18,372 bases of DNA from DP-20 sp964539925 (lineage in GTDB: Bacteria > Desulfobacterota > Binatia > UBA9968), in the NCBI GenBank assembly GCA_964539925.1, contig CAZILB010000071.1, positions 1 through 18,372 of the forward strand, written 5' to 3'. How positions within the stretch are numbered: position 1 is the stretch's first letter; each line of letters starts with the position of its first letter. The notes under the pieces were generated by a model that was given only the letters and a program-made list of their open reading frames with translations, searched no databases and was not told the origin of the DNA. The position numbers were made by a program, and so were the translations under genes. Of the stretch, positions 6,553 through 14,182 are shown piece by piece.

Positions 6553-6583
6553 CGGAACATCGAACCCGGAACTGCCCAAGACC

Positions 6584-8496
6584 ATGGCGCGCAAACGATA
6601 CCTCAAAAAGACCGCTTTGAAGGAAGCGCGCGAGATGTTTCTAGCGATCGTCGATCCGGCGAAACTGGCGGCCGAGGAAATTAGCGTCGAGGACGGGCTC
6701 GACCGCATCACTGCCGAGCCGGTGTTCGCAAAAATGTCCTCGCCGCACTACCACGCTTCGGCCATGGACGGCGTCTGCGTGCGCGCCGAAGACACCTTCG
6801 GCGCCACCGAGTTCGCCGGCAGGAAGCTCACGTTGACGAAGGATGATTTGCCGGGATCGACGGTCTTCAAGTACGTTGATACCGGCAATGCGCTACCCGC
6901 CTGGGCCAACGCGGTGATCATGATCGAAAAGGTCCATCAGATCGACGAGCGCACGATCGAAATCTTCGAGTCGGTGGCGCCGTGGAATCATGTGCGCCTG
7001 GTGGGCGAAGACGTAGTTGCGACAGAACTGCTGTTGCCGCGCGCGCATCGCCTGCGCCCCTACGATCTCGGGGCGCTTCTCGCCGCCGGTCATACCGCGG
7101 TCCGGGTTAAAGCGCGGCCCAAAGTCGGTATCATTCCGACCGGCGATGAATTGATTCAGCCCGGCGAGGAGGCCAAACCGGGCGCGGTGATCGATTTCAA
7201 CTCGACCGTGCTGGCCGCATTCGTGCATGAGTGGGGCGGAAGGCCGGTCAAATATCCTCGTGCGCCCGACGATCCCGATCTGCTCAAACTAGCCGCTCGC
7301 CGAGCGGCAAAGGAATGCGATCTGGTAGCGATCATCGCCGGCTCTTCGGCGGGGGAGCATGATTTCACTTCGGAAGTCGTCGCCCAAACGGGGGAGTTGC
7401 TCGCCCACGGCATCGATGTCATGCCGGGCAAACCGGCGGTGCTGGGCCGGGTTGGCGGCACCCCGCTGATCGGCGTGCCGGGTTATCCGGTATCCGCCAT
7501 CGTGATCGCGCGCGAAATCTTGCGCCCGGCTCTGGAAAAATTTCTCGGTTGTGCGGCGCCTAACTACTCGACCGTGCGTGCCGTGGCGCCCAAAAAAATC
7601 GCCTCGCACCTCGGTCTGGAAGAGTTTTTACGCGTCACCTTGGGGCGTGTGGGCGAAAGACTTGTCGCCGTGCCGCTCGCCCGCGGCGCGGGCGTGATCA
7701 CCACCATGGTTCATGCCGACGGCCTGATGCGGATACCCAGTCTGGTCGAAGGCTTGAACGCCGGCGATGAGGCCGAGGTCGAGCTCTTGCGGCCGATCGA
7801 AGACATCGAGAACACGATTCTCTGCACCGGCAGCCACGACCTTGCGATCGGCGTATTGGAAGATCAATTGAAATTGCGCTACGCCGAGCTCAAGATCGCC
7901 GCCACTAACGTCGGCAGCCTGGGCGGTCTGCTCGCGCTCCAGCGCGGCGAGACCCATATCGCCGGCACTCATCTGCTCGATCCCGAAACGGGGGCCTACA
8001 ACGTTGCCGACATCCAGCGGACGATTCCAAAAGTTCCCGTTGCGCTGGTGCATCTCGCCCATCGCGAGCAGGGTATTCTCGTCGCTCGCGGCAATCCCAA
8101 AGCTATTCGCAGCCTCGAGGATCTGGCGCGCGCCGGCGTGCGTTTCGTCAACCGCCAGCCCGGTTCGGGCACCCGTGTGTTGCTGGATTTCGAGTTAAAG
8201 AAACGCGGCATCGATCCCGTTTCGATCGCCGGCTACGAGCGCGAAGAGTTCACTCACATGGCGGTGGGCGTCGCGATCGCGAGCGGTCTGGCGGATGCGG
8301 GTCTTGGGGTGCGCGCCGCGGCCAACGCCCTTGGCCTGGAGTTTTTGCCGGTTGCGAGCGAGCAGTTCGACCTGCTGATGGCGCGGCCGTTCTACGCATC
8401 GCCGCGGGGCCAAAAGCTCTTGGAAATCATCGCTTCCACGAGCTTTAAAGCTGCGGTCGCCGCTCTCGGCGGGTACGATACCGCGCGCGCCGGCGA
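6584..8496 (+). CDS. MoeA-like protein fused to a periplasmic-binding-protein-like domain (3' end in assembly gap)
   Basis: About 637 residues are visible before the N run. Residues 1 to about 405 form a second MoeA unit: SPHYHASAMDGV near 50-61 (Tyr of MDGY replaced by Val), PTGDELI, SSAGEHD in place of GGxSxGxxD, MPGKPAVLG and GVPGYPVSAI. From about residue 408 a PBP-like domain of the type found fused to MoeA begins (ILCTGSHDLAIGVLEDQL, GSLGGLLALQRGETHIAGTHLLDPETGAYN, FVNRQPGSGTRVLLDFEL). It ends in LGGYDTARAG, which is normally a few residues from the C terminus. Such fusions are known in bacteria and archaea, where the PBP-like part may sense molybdate/tungstate or a pterin. I chose ATG 6584; a TTG at 6539 would translate the intergenic repeat. 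The Shine-Dalgarno is weak, suggesting coupling to moeA. Confidence 0.88.
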
Positions 8497-8596
8497 NNNN
8501 NNNNNNNNNNNNNNNNNNNNNNNNNNNNNNNNNNNNNNNNNNNNNNNNNNNNNNNNNNNNNNNNNNNNNNNNNNNNNNNNNNNNNNNNNNNNNNNN
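8497..8596. other. Assembly gap (100 N)
   Basis: Exactly 100 N, the customary placeholder for a gap of unknown length. Two converging genes both run into it. Their visible ends lie close to the expected C termini, so the true missing sequence may be short, unless something was inserted there. Confidence 0.95.
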
Positions 8597-10134
8597 CCGT
8601 GCTTTTTGCGCGGTCTTTCTTCTTTTTTGGAGCGCAAAATTTCCAGGGATTGAATGAGCCGGCGGCGGGTTTCGCGAGGCCGGATCGCGGCGTGGGCGAA
8701 CTGTTTGGACAGAGCTTCGAAGGGGCCGTTGAAGCGCTCGAGATACTCGGCCATTTTCTCGGCCCGGGTCTTGGCGGGATCGGCCGAGTGCTCGATCTCA
8801 CGGCGAAAAAGCACGTTGACCGCGCCGCCGCCGCCCATCACCGCCAGCTCGACGCCGGGCCAGACAAGAAGCTGATCGGCGCCCATCTCGCGGGTGCAGA
8901 GCGCCTGCTTGGCGCCGCCATAGCCCTTGCGCAGCACCACGGTGATCTTTGGCACCGTCGCCTCGGCGTAGGCATAGAGCATTTTCGCGCCGTGCCGGAT
9001 GATCCCTTTTTCTTCCTGCTGCTTGCCGGGAAAAAAACCCGGCACATCCATCAAGGTGACGACTGGGATATTAAATGCGTCGCAAAAGCGGATGAAGCGG
9101 GCCGCCTTGTCCGCGGCGTCAACGTCGAGGCTGCCGGCGAGAAACATCGGCTGATTGGCGACGAAGCCCGCCGGATAACCGTCGAGGCGGCCGAAACCGA
9201 TCACTAGATTGCGCGCGAACTTTGCCTTTAACTCGAAAAAATCGCCGTCGTCGACGATGGCCTTGATGACTTGCAAAATGTTATAGGCGCGCTTCATGTC
9301 GTCGGGCACGATCTTATCGAGGTTGTCGAGCATCCGCCCGGGGTCGTCGCCGCTCGCTTTCCGCGGCGGCAAGGATTCGAAGCTGGACGGCAAAAAACCG
9401 ACGAGCTTTCTGATCGTCGCCAGACATTCCTCGTCGTTCTTGGCCACCAGGTCGGTGACGCCGGAAACTTCGGAGTGAATTTTCGCGCCGCCCAACTCTT
9501 CCATGGTCACGGTTTCGCCGAGGACTTCTTTGATCACCGCCGGGCCGGTGATGAACATCTGACTCGAGTTTTGCACCTGAATGATAAAATCGGTGAGCGC
9601 CGGCGAATAGGAGCCGACGCCGATGCAGGGCCCCATGATCGCGGAGATCTGCGGCACGCATCCGGAGGCGATGCTGTTCTCGAAAAAAATTTTGCCGATG
9701 GCCGAAGTCACCGAAAGGCCTTCCTGGATGCGCGCGCCGGCAGAATCGTTGAGTCCGATGACCGGCACGCCGAGCTTGCGCGCGGTCTGAATGCAATAGG
9801 CGATTTTCTCGGCGTGGGCGCTGCCGACGCTGCCGGCAAGCACGGCGCGGTCCTGCGAGTAAACGTAAACGGGTCGGCCGTCGATTTTGCCGAAGCCGGT
9901 GACGACTCCGTCGGAGGGCAGTTTCTTTTCCGCCATGCCGAAGTCGGTGCATTGGGTTTCGGCGAGCATGAACTCTTCGACAAAACTGTCCGGATCGAGG
10001 AGCTTCTCGACGCGCTCGCGGGCCGTAAGCTTGCCTTCGGCGCGCTGCCGGGCGGCCGCCTTGGGATCGGCTTCGAAAGCGGTCTTTTCCAGCGCGGCAA
10101 GCCGCGCTTCGAGTACTTCTCTGGTTTGGGCCAT
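8597..10134 (-). CDS. Biotin-dependent acyl-CoA carboxyltransferase / decarboxylase alpha subunit (MmdA/PccB family, C-terminal few residues in gap)
   Basis: The cytoplasmic subunit transfers CO2 between an acyl-CoA and carrier-bound biotin. The 512 visible residues contain both crotonase-like halves: DSAGARIQEG (130-139) with the N-terminal oxyanion-hole glycines, VGSYSPALTDF (173-183), LMDVPGFFPG (361-370) and the C-terminal GYGGA (404-408). The family tail KREENPPKKHGNIPL is recognisable as KKEERPRKKH, so only about five residues are lost in the gap. Position 410, aligned with the residue that sets acyl-CoA choice in Streptomyces carboxylases (Asp in PccB, Ile in AccB), is Gln, and 409 is Lys instead of Tyr. 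The start lies 5 nt after the beta-subunit stop with no Shine-Dalgarno, so it is probably translationally coupled. With beta, gamma and biotin carrier upstream, it is more likely a Na+-pumping decarboxylase than a carboxylase; no biotin carboxylase is visible. Confidence 0.88.
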
Positions 10135-10139
10135 GGTTT

Positions 10140-11291
10140 CTAGGGGGCGCCGATGATGCCCATTCCTTGGAGTACCGAGAGCATGACGGCCGCGGCGATA
10201 ACGGAGCCGATCTGGCCGCCCGCGTTAGCGCTCATGGCATGCATCAAAAGATGATTCCTTTTGTTGTGTCTCTGTCCTTCCGCCTGGACCACGCGCGCCG
10301 ACATGGGAAAAGCTGAAATGCCGGCGGCGCCGATCAGCGGATTGATCTTGCCGCGAGTCAGCAGGCACATGAGTTTGCCGAAAAGCACCCCGACGACGGT
10401 ATCGAGGCTGATGGCGATGAAACCGAGGGCAAGGACCAGCAGAGTCTCTCCCCGGAGAAATTTTTCCGCTTCCATGGTCGCGCCGATGCACAAACCGAGC
10501 AGTAGCGTGACGATGTTGGCGATTTCGTTTTCGGAAGCGCTCTTGAGCCGGTCCACGACGCCGCACTCGCGCATTAAATTGCCGAGCATGACGGTGCCGA
10601 TCAAGGGGGCGCCTTTGGGGGCGAGAATCGAGGCGAAGATGGTGACAGCTATGGGGAAAATGATCTTGGTCGTTTTCGATATCGGCTCGGTCTTGATCGC
10701 CCCCATGACGATTTGTTTTTCCCTCTGGGTGGTGAGGGCGCGCATGATCGGCGGTTGAATCAGCGGCACCAACGACATGTAAGAGTAAGCCGCTACGGAA
10801 ATGGCGCCAAGCAAATGCGGCGCGAACTTGGAGGCCACGTAAATCGCGGTCGGCCCGTCGCAGGCGCCGATGATCGAGATGGCGACGGCGTCGAGTTTGT
10901 CGAATCCCAGGGCGATCGCCAGCAGCAGGGTGATGAAAATGCCGAACTGGCCGGCGGCGCCGAGCAAGATGATTTTGGGGTTCTCCAATAGCGGCTTGAA
11001 ATCGGTCATGGCGCCGATCCCCAGAAAGATCAGCAATGGAAAAATCTCCGTGCGCACGCCGGCATCGTAGAAGAATCGGATAAAGCCGCCTTCCAGCATT
11101 ACTTCCGACAATGGAATATTGACCAGGATGGCGCCAAAGCCGATGGGCACCAGCAGCAACGGTTCGTAACCTTTGCTGATCCCCAGGTAGAGAAGCAACG
11201 ACCCCACCAGGATCATAATCACATTACCGGGGCCGATATTTAAAACGCCGAGAAATAAACCTTGGGCACCGGAAACGAGCGCGGATTCCAT
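10140..11291 (-). CDS. Sodium-ion-translocating decarboxylase beta subunit (OadB/GcdB/MmdB family)
   Basis: This 383-aa polytopic inner-membrane protein decarboxylates carboxybiotin and couples that to Na+ export. It has the family's usual length. The N terminus GNVIMILVGSLLLYLGISKGYEPLLLVPIGFGAILVNIP is followed by a periplasmic FFYDAGVRTEIFPLLIFLGIGAMTDF segment, GACDGPTAIYVA (142-153, with the conserved Asp 145), INPLIGAAGISAFPMSARVVQ (316-336) and HAMSANAGGQIGSVIAA (351-367), whose Asn, Gly and Ser residues line the Na+/H+ path in characterised relatives. It lies 9 nt after the small gamma gene and 5 nt before the carboxyltransferase gene, in one operon. There is no good Shine-Dalgarno, so it may depend on re-initiation after the gamma gene. 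Confidence 0.93.
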   Translation of the reverse strand: MESALVSGAQGLFLGVLNIGPGNVIMILVGSLLLYLGISKGYEPLLLVPIGFGAILVNIPLSEVMLEGGFIRFFYDAGVRTEIFPLLIFLGIGAMTDFKPLLENPKIILLGAAGQFGIFITLLLAIALGFDKLDAVAISIIGACDGPTAIYVASKFAPHLLGAISVAAYSYMSLVPLIQPPIMRALTTQREKQIVMGAIKTEPISKTTKIIFPIAVTIFASILAPKGAPLIGTVMLGNLMRECGVVDRLKSASENEIANIVTLLLGLCIGATMEAEKFLRGETLLVLALGFIAISLDTVVGVLFGKLMCLLTRGKINPLIGAAGISAFPMSARVVQAEGQRHNKRNHLLMHAMSANAGGQIGSVIAAAVMLSVLQGMGIIGAP

Positions 11292-11300
11292 GAGGAGAGA

Positions 11301-11459
11301 TTAGCCTTTCTTGGCCGACGATGCTTCGGGCTGTTGGGGGAAGATTTTTCTAATCAACAGGATGATCAGGCTCAAGATCCATAGCACCAGCATCGTGCCG
11401 GAGGCGCCGATCAGGGCCAGGGTCCAGCCGAACGTCCAATTGTCCATATTGCTATCCAT
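11301..11459 (-). CDS. Decarboxylase gamma subunit-like small membrane protein (OadG type), 52 aa
   Basis: ATG 11459 to TAA 11301 encodes 52 residues beginning MDSNMDNWTFGWTLALIGAS. One membrane segment (about 14-37) is followed by a basic RK and a short polar tail ending PEASSAKKG. This is the design of gamma subunits of Na+-pumping decarboxylases, which anchor and assemble the complex; the tail is shorter than in classical OadG, so the metal-binding extension is missing. A strong Shine-Dalgarno GAGGAG (11471-11466) stands 6 nt before the ATG. Its place between the biotin carrier and beta genes is diagnostic. It is too short for common ORF cut-offs and easily missed. Confidence 0.82.
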   Translation of the reverse strand: MDSNMDNWTFGWTLALIGASGTMLVLWILSLIILLIRKIFPQQPEASSAKKG

Positions 11460-11511
11460 GAATTGCTCCTCGGCGGCGACGAGCCGAAGCCGTGGTTTTG
11501 ACCGGCGCGGG

Positions 11512-11727
11512 CTACTCGATGACGGCGAGAACTTGCTCGGCTTCCACCGCCTGGCCGGCGGTTACTTTTAATTCCTTAAGCGTCCCTGCTGCCGGCGCTA
11601 CGACGGGAATCTCCATTTTCATGGCTTCCATGACGATCACCACTTCGTCCTCTTCGACCTGGTCGCCGACCTGTTTCTCAATTTTCAGAATTTTCCCCAC
11701 CATGGGAGCTTCGACGTTGGTTGCCAA
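11512..11727 (-). CDS. Biotin carrier protein (biotinyl domain) of the Na+-pumping decarboxylase, TTG start
   Basis: The 71-aa protein is a single biotinyl/lipoyl domain. It begins MATNVEAPMVGKI and carries the biotinylation motif EAMKM at 34-38, with Lys 37 the likely biotin site, followed by the mirror-image half PAAGTLKELKVTAGQAVEAEQVLAVIE. It shuttles CO2 from the carboxyltransferase to the beta subunit. I place the start at TTG 11727 because AGGAGGA (11739-11733) sits at ideal distance and the domain begins there; the next upstream ATG (11778) would add 17 unrelated residues. It is the first gene of the operon, with a sigma70-like promoter upstream. Free-standing carriers of this kind occur in methylmalonyl-CoA and glutaconyl-CoA decarboxylases. 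Confidence 0.9.
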   Translation of the reverse strand: MATNVEAPMVGKILKIEKQVGDQVEEDEVVIVMEAMKMEIPVVAPAAGTLKELKVTAGQAVEAEQVLAVIE

Positions 11728-11807
11728 GGCGTTCCTCCTTTTTTTCTCGGCCGGCCCCATGGCGCAAGTTGCGCGCAAAGCCCAGCTTGTGAATTGAGTT
11801 AAGCTGC

Positions 11808-11837
11808 CATTTAGTAGAGTTTCTCATGAGTTGTCAA
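11808..11837 (-). promoter_or_regulatory. Putative sigma70 promoter of the decarboxylase operon
   Basis: On the minus strand, perfect TTGACA (11837-11832) is followed after 18 bases by TAAATG (11813-11808). The -10 is weak. Transcription would begin near 11800, leaving about 75 nt of leader before the TTG start of the biotin carrier gene. Confidence 0.45.
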
Positions 11838-11893
11838 TGCTCCAGCGAGGTTTGTTGAGCGATTTTTTGCGCCTGCACGCAGCTCCGCGCACC

Positions 11894-11922
11894 TTGATTT
11901 TGGAGGATCGATAAGGTATGAA
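11894..11922 (+). promoter_or_regulatory. Putative promoter of the bicupin gene
   Basis: TTGATT (11894-11899), a 17-base spacer and TATGAA (11917-11922) match the sigma70 consensus at four of six positions each. The start near 11929 leaves a leader of about 20 nt with GGAGG at 11939-11943, six bases before the ATG. It diverges from the decarboxylase operon promoter. Confidence 0.45.
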
Positions 11923-11949
11923 CAAAACTTAGTTTTTCGGAGGATCAAT

Positions 11950-13047
11950 ATGTCCAAACCAGCCGCTCAAATCGATAACGTGATGGATAACATTCCCTAT
12001 TACGACAAATGGCAACTGGGCGAGGGCATTCCCGTCATCAAGACTTTTTTTGTGCAGGATTTGAAAACGGTCGAGGTCAAGCCCTGGGATAGAACCGGAG
12101 CCAGCGGGGCGTTCATCAATATGGAAGGCGCGGAGGGGGCGACGGGCGCCTATGTGATGGAAATTGCCCCCGGTAAGCAGACCAACCCCCAACGACATCT
12201 TTACGAGGACCTGATTTTTGTTCTCAAGGGAAGAGGGGCGACGACGATCTGGAACGACAAGGGCGCCAAGCAGACCTTCGAATGGCAAGACGGAAGCTTG
12301 TTCGCTCTGCCGCTCAACTCCTGGTACCAGCACTTCAACGGCACAGGCAGCGAACCCGCCCGATTTTTCTCGGTCAACAGCATGCCGATCGTCTTCAACC
12401 TGTTTCACCACGCGGATTTTGTCTTCAACACGCCGCGGGATTTTACCGATCGTTTCGATGGCGATCCGGAGTATTTCAGCGGCAAGGGCAAAGCCTATCC
12501 GGGCCGGGTATGGGATACCAACTTCATCGCCGATGCCCGTTCTTTCGCGCTGGAGGATTGGAAGGAGCGCGGTGCCGCCGGCAAGAACGTGATGTTGGAA
12601 ATGGCCAATGGCTCCATGGCCGCTCATATTTCCGAGTTTCCGATCGGTACGTACAAAAAGGCCCATCGCCACGGCCCGGGTTTCAACGTCATCATAATCA
12701 AAGGCAAAGGTTTCTCGCTCTTCTGGCGCGAGGGCGAAGAACCGAAGCGCTACGACTGGCAGGACGGCAGTGTTTTTACACCGCCGGCGATGATGTGGCA
12801 TCAGCATTTCAACACCGGCGCTACCGGTGCTCGCTATTTGCCGCCGCGGCTTGGCGGAATCAAATATAGCCTCGGTGAAGGTTTCGGCGATATCACCAAA
12901 GTTGACAAGGACGTCAAGCAGGGCGGCAACCAGATCGAGTATTACGACGAAGCGCCCTGGATCCGCAAAATGTTCGAAGAGGAACTTGCCAAATCGGGTA
13001 CAACAACCAAGATGAACTCGGAATTCTATAAGCGGCCGGCGAAATAA
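11950..13047 (+). CDS. Bicupin protein with one probable metal centre, function unknown
   Basis: The 365-aa cytosolic protein has two cupin barrels that are internal repeats: EWQDGSLFALPLNSWYQHFN (111-130) mirrors DWQDGSVFTPPAMMWHQHFN (269-288). Only the second barrel keeps HxH (H239, H241) plus H286/H284, so it probably binds one metal there. The canonical Glu of cupin motif 1 is missing (Phe/Asn instead), giving a His-only site as in some dioxygenases such as Dke1. The first barrel has QRH at the equivalent place (81-83). Bicupins include dioxygenases, decarboxylases and isomerases of small acids; I cannot assign a reaction. Strong Shine-Dalgarno, own promoter, and an intrinsic terminator 20 nt downstream make it a single-gene unit. 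Confidence 0.8.
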   Translation: MSKPAAQIDNVMDNIPYYDKWQLGEGIPVIKTFFVQDLKTVEVKPWDRTGASGAFINMEGAEGATGAYVMEIAPGKQTNPQRHLYEDLIFVLKGRGATTIWNDKGAKQTFEWQDGSLFALPLNSWYQHFNGTGSEPARFFSVNSMPIVFNLFHHADFVFNTPRDFTDRFDGDPEYFSGKGKAYPGRVWDTNFIADARSFALEDWKERGAAGKNVMLEMANGSMAAHISEFPIGTYKKAHRHGPGFNVIIIKGKGFSLFWREGEEPKRYDWQDGSVFTPPAMMWHQHFNTGATGARYLPPRLGGIKYSLGEGFGDITKVDKDVKQGGNQIEYYDEAPWIRKMFEEELAKSGTTTKMNSEFYKRPAK

Positions 13048-13067
13048 TTACGGACTCAGCTCCGGCT

Positions 13068-13103
13068 AAAGCCCGCCGCGGTCGCGCCCCGGCGGGCTTT
13101 TTT
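13068..13103 (+). terminator. Rho-independent terminator after the bicupin gene
   Basis: AAAGCCCGCCG (13068-13078) pairs perfectly with CGGCGGGCTTT (13090-13100) around an 11-nt loop, and the right arm runs into six T (13098-13103). It begins 20 nt after the bicupin stop codon. Confidence 0.9.
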
Positions 13104-13165
13104 ATGGATCCCTGATTGGGCGCAGAATATTGTGAGTTTTCGCTGCGACATGCTACGGTGAGCCG

Positions 13166-13570
13166 ATGTTGGCACTCAGGTGGTTGCTCCTGTCGCTTTG
13201 TCTTTTACCGGTCGCGATCTTGAGCGGAACAACCAGGGCGGAGCCGGCGGCGAAATCGCGCCCCGGCGCTGTCGTCGCAGTTATGCGTCCTACCGGGCAG
13301 GACGGCGCAACCGTGACTTCGGCGTTTGAGCTTTTGTCGGCCAACGATCGCTCAGTGCGGCTGCCCGCAGGTCAGGTGCAAGCCGCCGCTCAAAAAACCG
13401 AGCCGCGGCAGGTCCGAACGCCGTCGATTGTGGAAATGTTGGAAGGCCGTGAAAACGAATTGATTGTCGGCGCCGCCGTCGCCGCGGCTTTTTTTATTGT
13501 CGGCTGGATTTGCGGCGGCAACTATTACGTTCGCCGCGAACGAAAACAAAGGAATAAGATTCGCTTTTAA
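13166..13570 (+). CDS. Hypothetical bitopic membrane protein with signal peptide
   Basis: I do not recognise this 134-aa protein. It begins with a typical signal peptide (MLALRWLLLSLCLLPVAILS, probable cleavage after the TRA at 23-25), followed by a polar, Ala/Gln-rich stretch of about 70 residues. A second hydrophobic segment (about 97-117, IVGAAVAAAFFIVGWICGG) is followed by a strongly basic tail RRERKQRNKIRF. This predicts a periplasmic domain with a C-terminal membrane anchor and a short cytoplasmic tail. It lies 30 nt upstream of plsY in the same direction, so the two may be co-transcribed. The Shine-Dalgarno is weak. Confidence 0.6.
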   Translation: MLALRWLLLSLCLLPVAILSGTTRAEPAAKSRPGAVVAVMRPTGQDGATVTSAFELLSANDRSVRLPAGQVQAAAQKTEPRQVRTPSIVEMLEGRENELIVGAAVAAAFFIVGWICGGNYYVRRERKQRNKIRF

Positions 13571-13600
13571 CGAGTTCTCACCGTAGGTTTTCCCACCGCA

Positions 13601-14182
13601 ATGGCGCTGACGATTGCGATTCTCTCCTACCTTTTGGGTTCGATTCCGACCGGTTATTTGCTCGGCTTGTCTTATGGTGTCGATGTGAGACAAACCGGGA
13701 GCGGCAATATCGGTGCGACCAACGTTGCCCGCGCCCTCGGTAAGGCGCGCGGCGCGGCGACGCTGTTGGCGGACGCCGCCAAGGGTTGGATTCCAGTCTA
13801 TGTTGCGATCCAGTTGGGGTTGGGTGAAACCGCTGTGGCGCTAGCCGGTAGCGCCGCTTTTTTGGGGCATCTCTATCCCGTTTATCTGAAATTTCGAGGA
13901 GGAAAAGGAGTGGCCACAGCAATGGGCGTGTTGCTCGCGCTGATGCCAATGGCCGTTCTGGTTCTGATCGGGGTGTTTATTGTGGCATTATTGGCCAGCC
14001 GAATGGTTTCGTTGGGATCGATCGGCGCCGCTTTGGCGGCGCCGATCGCAGTCTGGCTTTTACAATATTCCTTGGTTGATACCGGCCTGGCCGCTTTTCT
14101 CGCGACGATGGTCATCCTCCGTCACCGCAGCAACCTTCAACGCATGCTCGCGGGCACGGAGCCGCGCTTGGGCGCCGGTTAG
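13601..14182 (+). CDS. plsY: Glycerol-3-phosphate acyltransferase PlsY
   Basis: PlsY is the inner-membrane enzyme that transfers an acyl group from acyl-phosphate to glycerol-3-phosphate, the first step of phospholipid synthesis. The 193-aa protein is full length with several membrane segments and all family signatures: YLLGSIPTGYLLG (10-22), GSGNIGATNVARALGK (33-48), KFRGGKGVAT and RHRSNLQRMLAGTEPRLG near the C terminus. The start ATG follows a weak ribosome-binding region. Its TAG overlaps by four bases with the stop codon of the converging OmpA-family gene. Confidence 0.96.
   Translation: MALTIAILSYLLGSIPTGYLLGLSYGVDVRQTGSGNIGATNVARALGKARGAATLLADAAKGWIPVYVAIQLGLGETAVALAGSAAFLGHLYPVYLKFRGGKGVATAMGVLLALMPMAVLVLIGVFIVALLASRMVSLGSIGAALAAPIAVWLLQYSLVDTGLAAFLATMVILRHRSNLQRMLAGTEPRLGAG

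Noticed and set aside
6539..6583. Upstream TTG start for the MoeA-PBP fusion
   Set aside because: The added residues translate the intergenic inverted repeat and there is no Shine-Dalgarno; the MoeA fold begins after ATG 6584.
9271..10143. 290-aa open frame on + opposite the carboxyltransferase
   Set aside because: Antisense shadow; low-complexity His/Gly/Asp composition and no start signal.
13140..13165. Promoter directly before the small membrane protein gene
   Set aside because: Possible -35/-10 pairs here match the consensus at about half the positions only; not better than chance.
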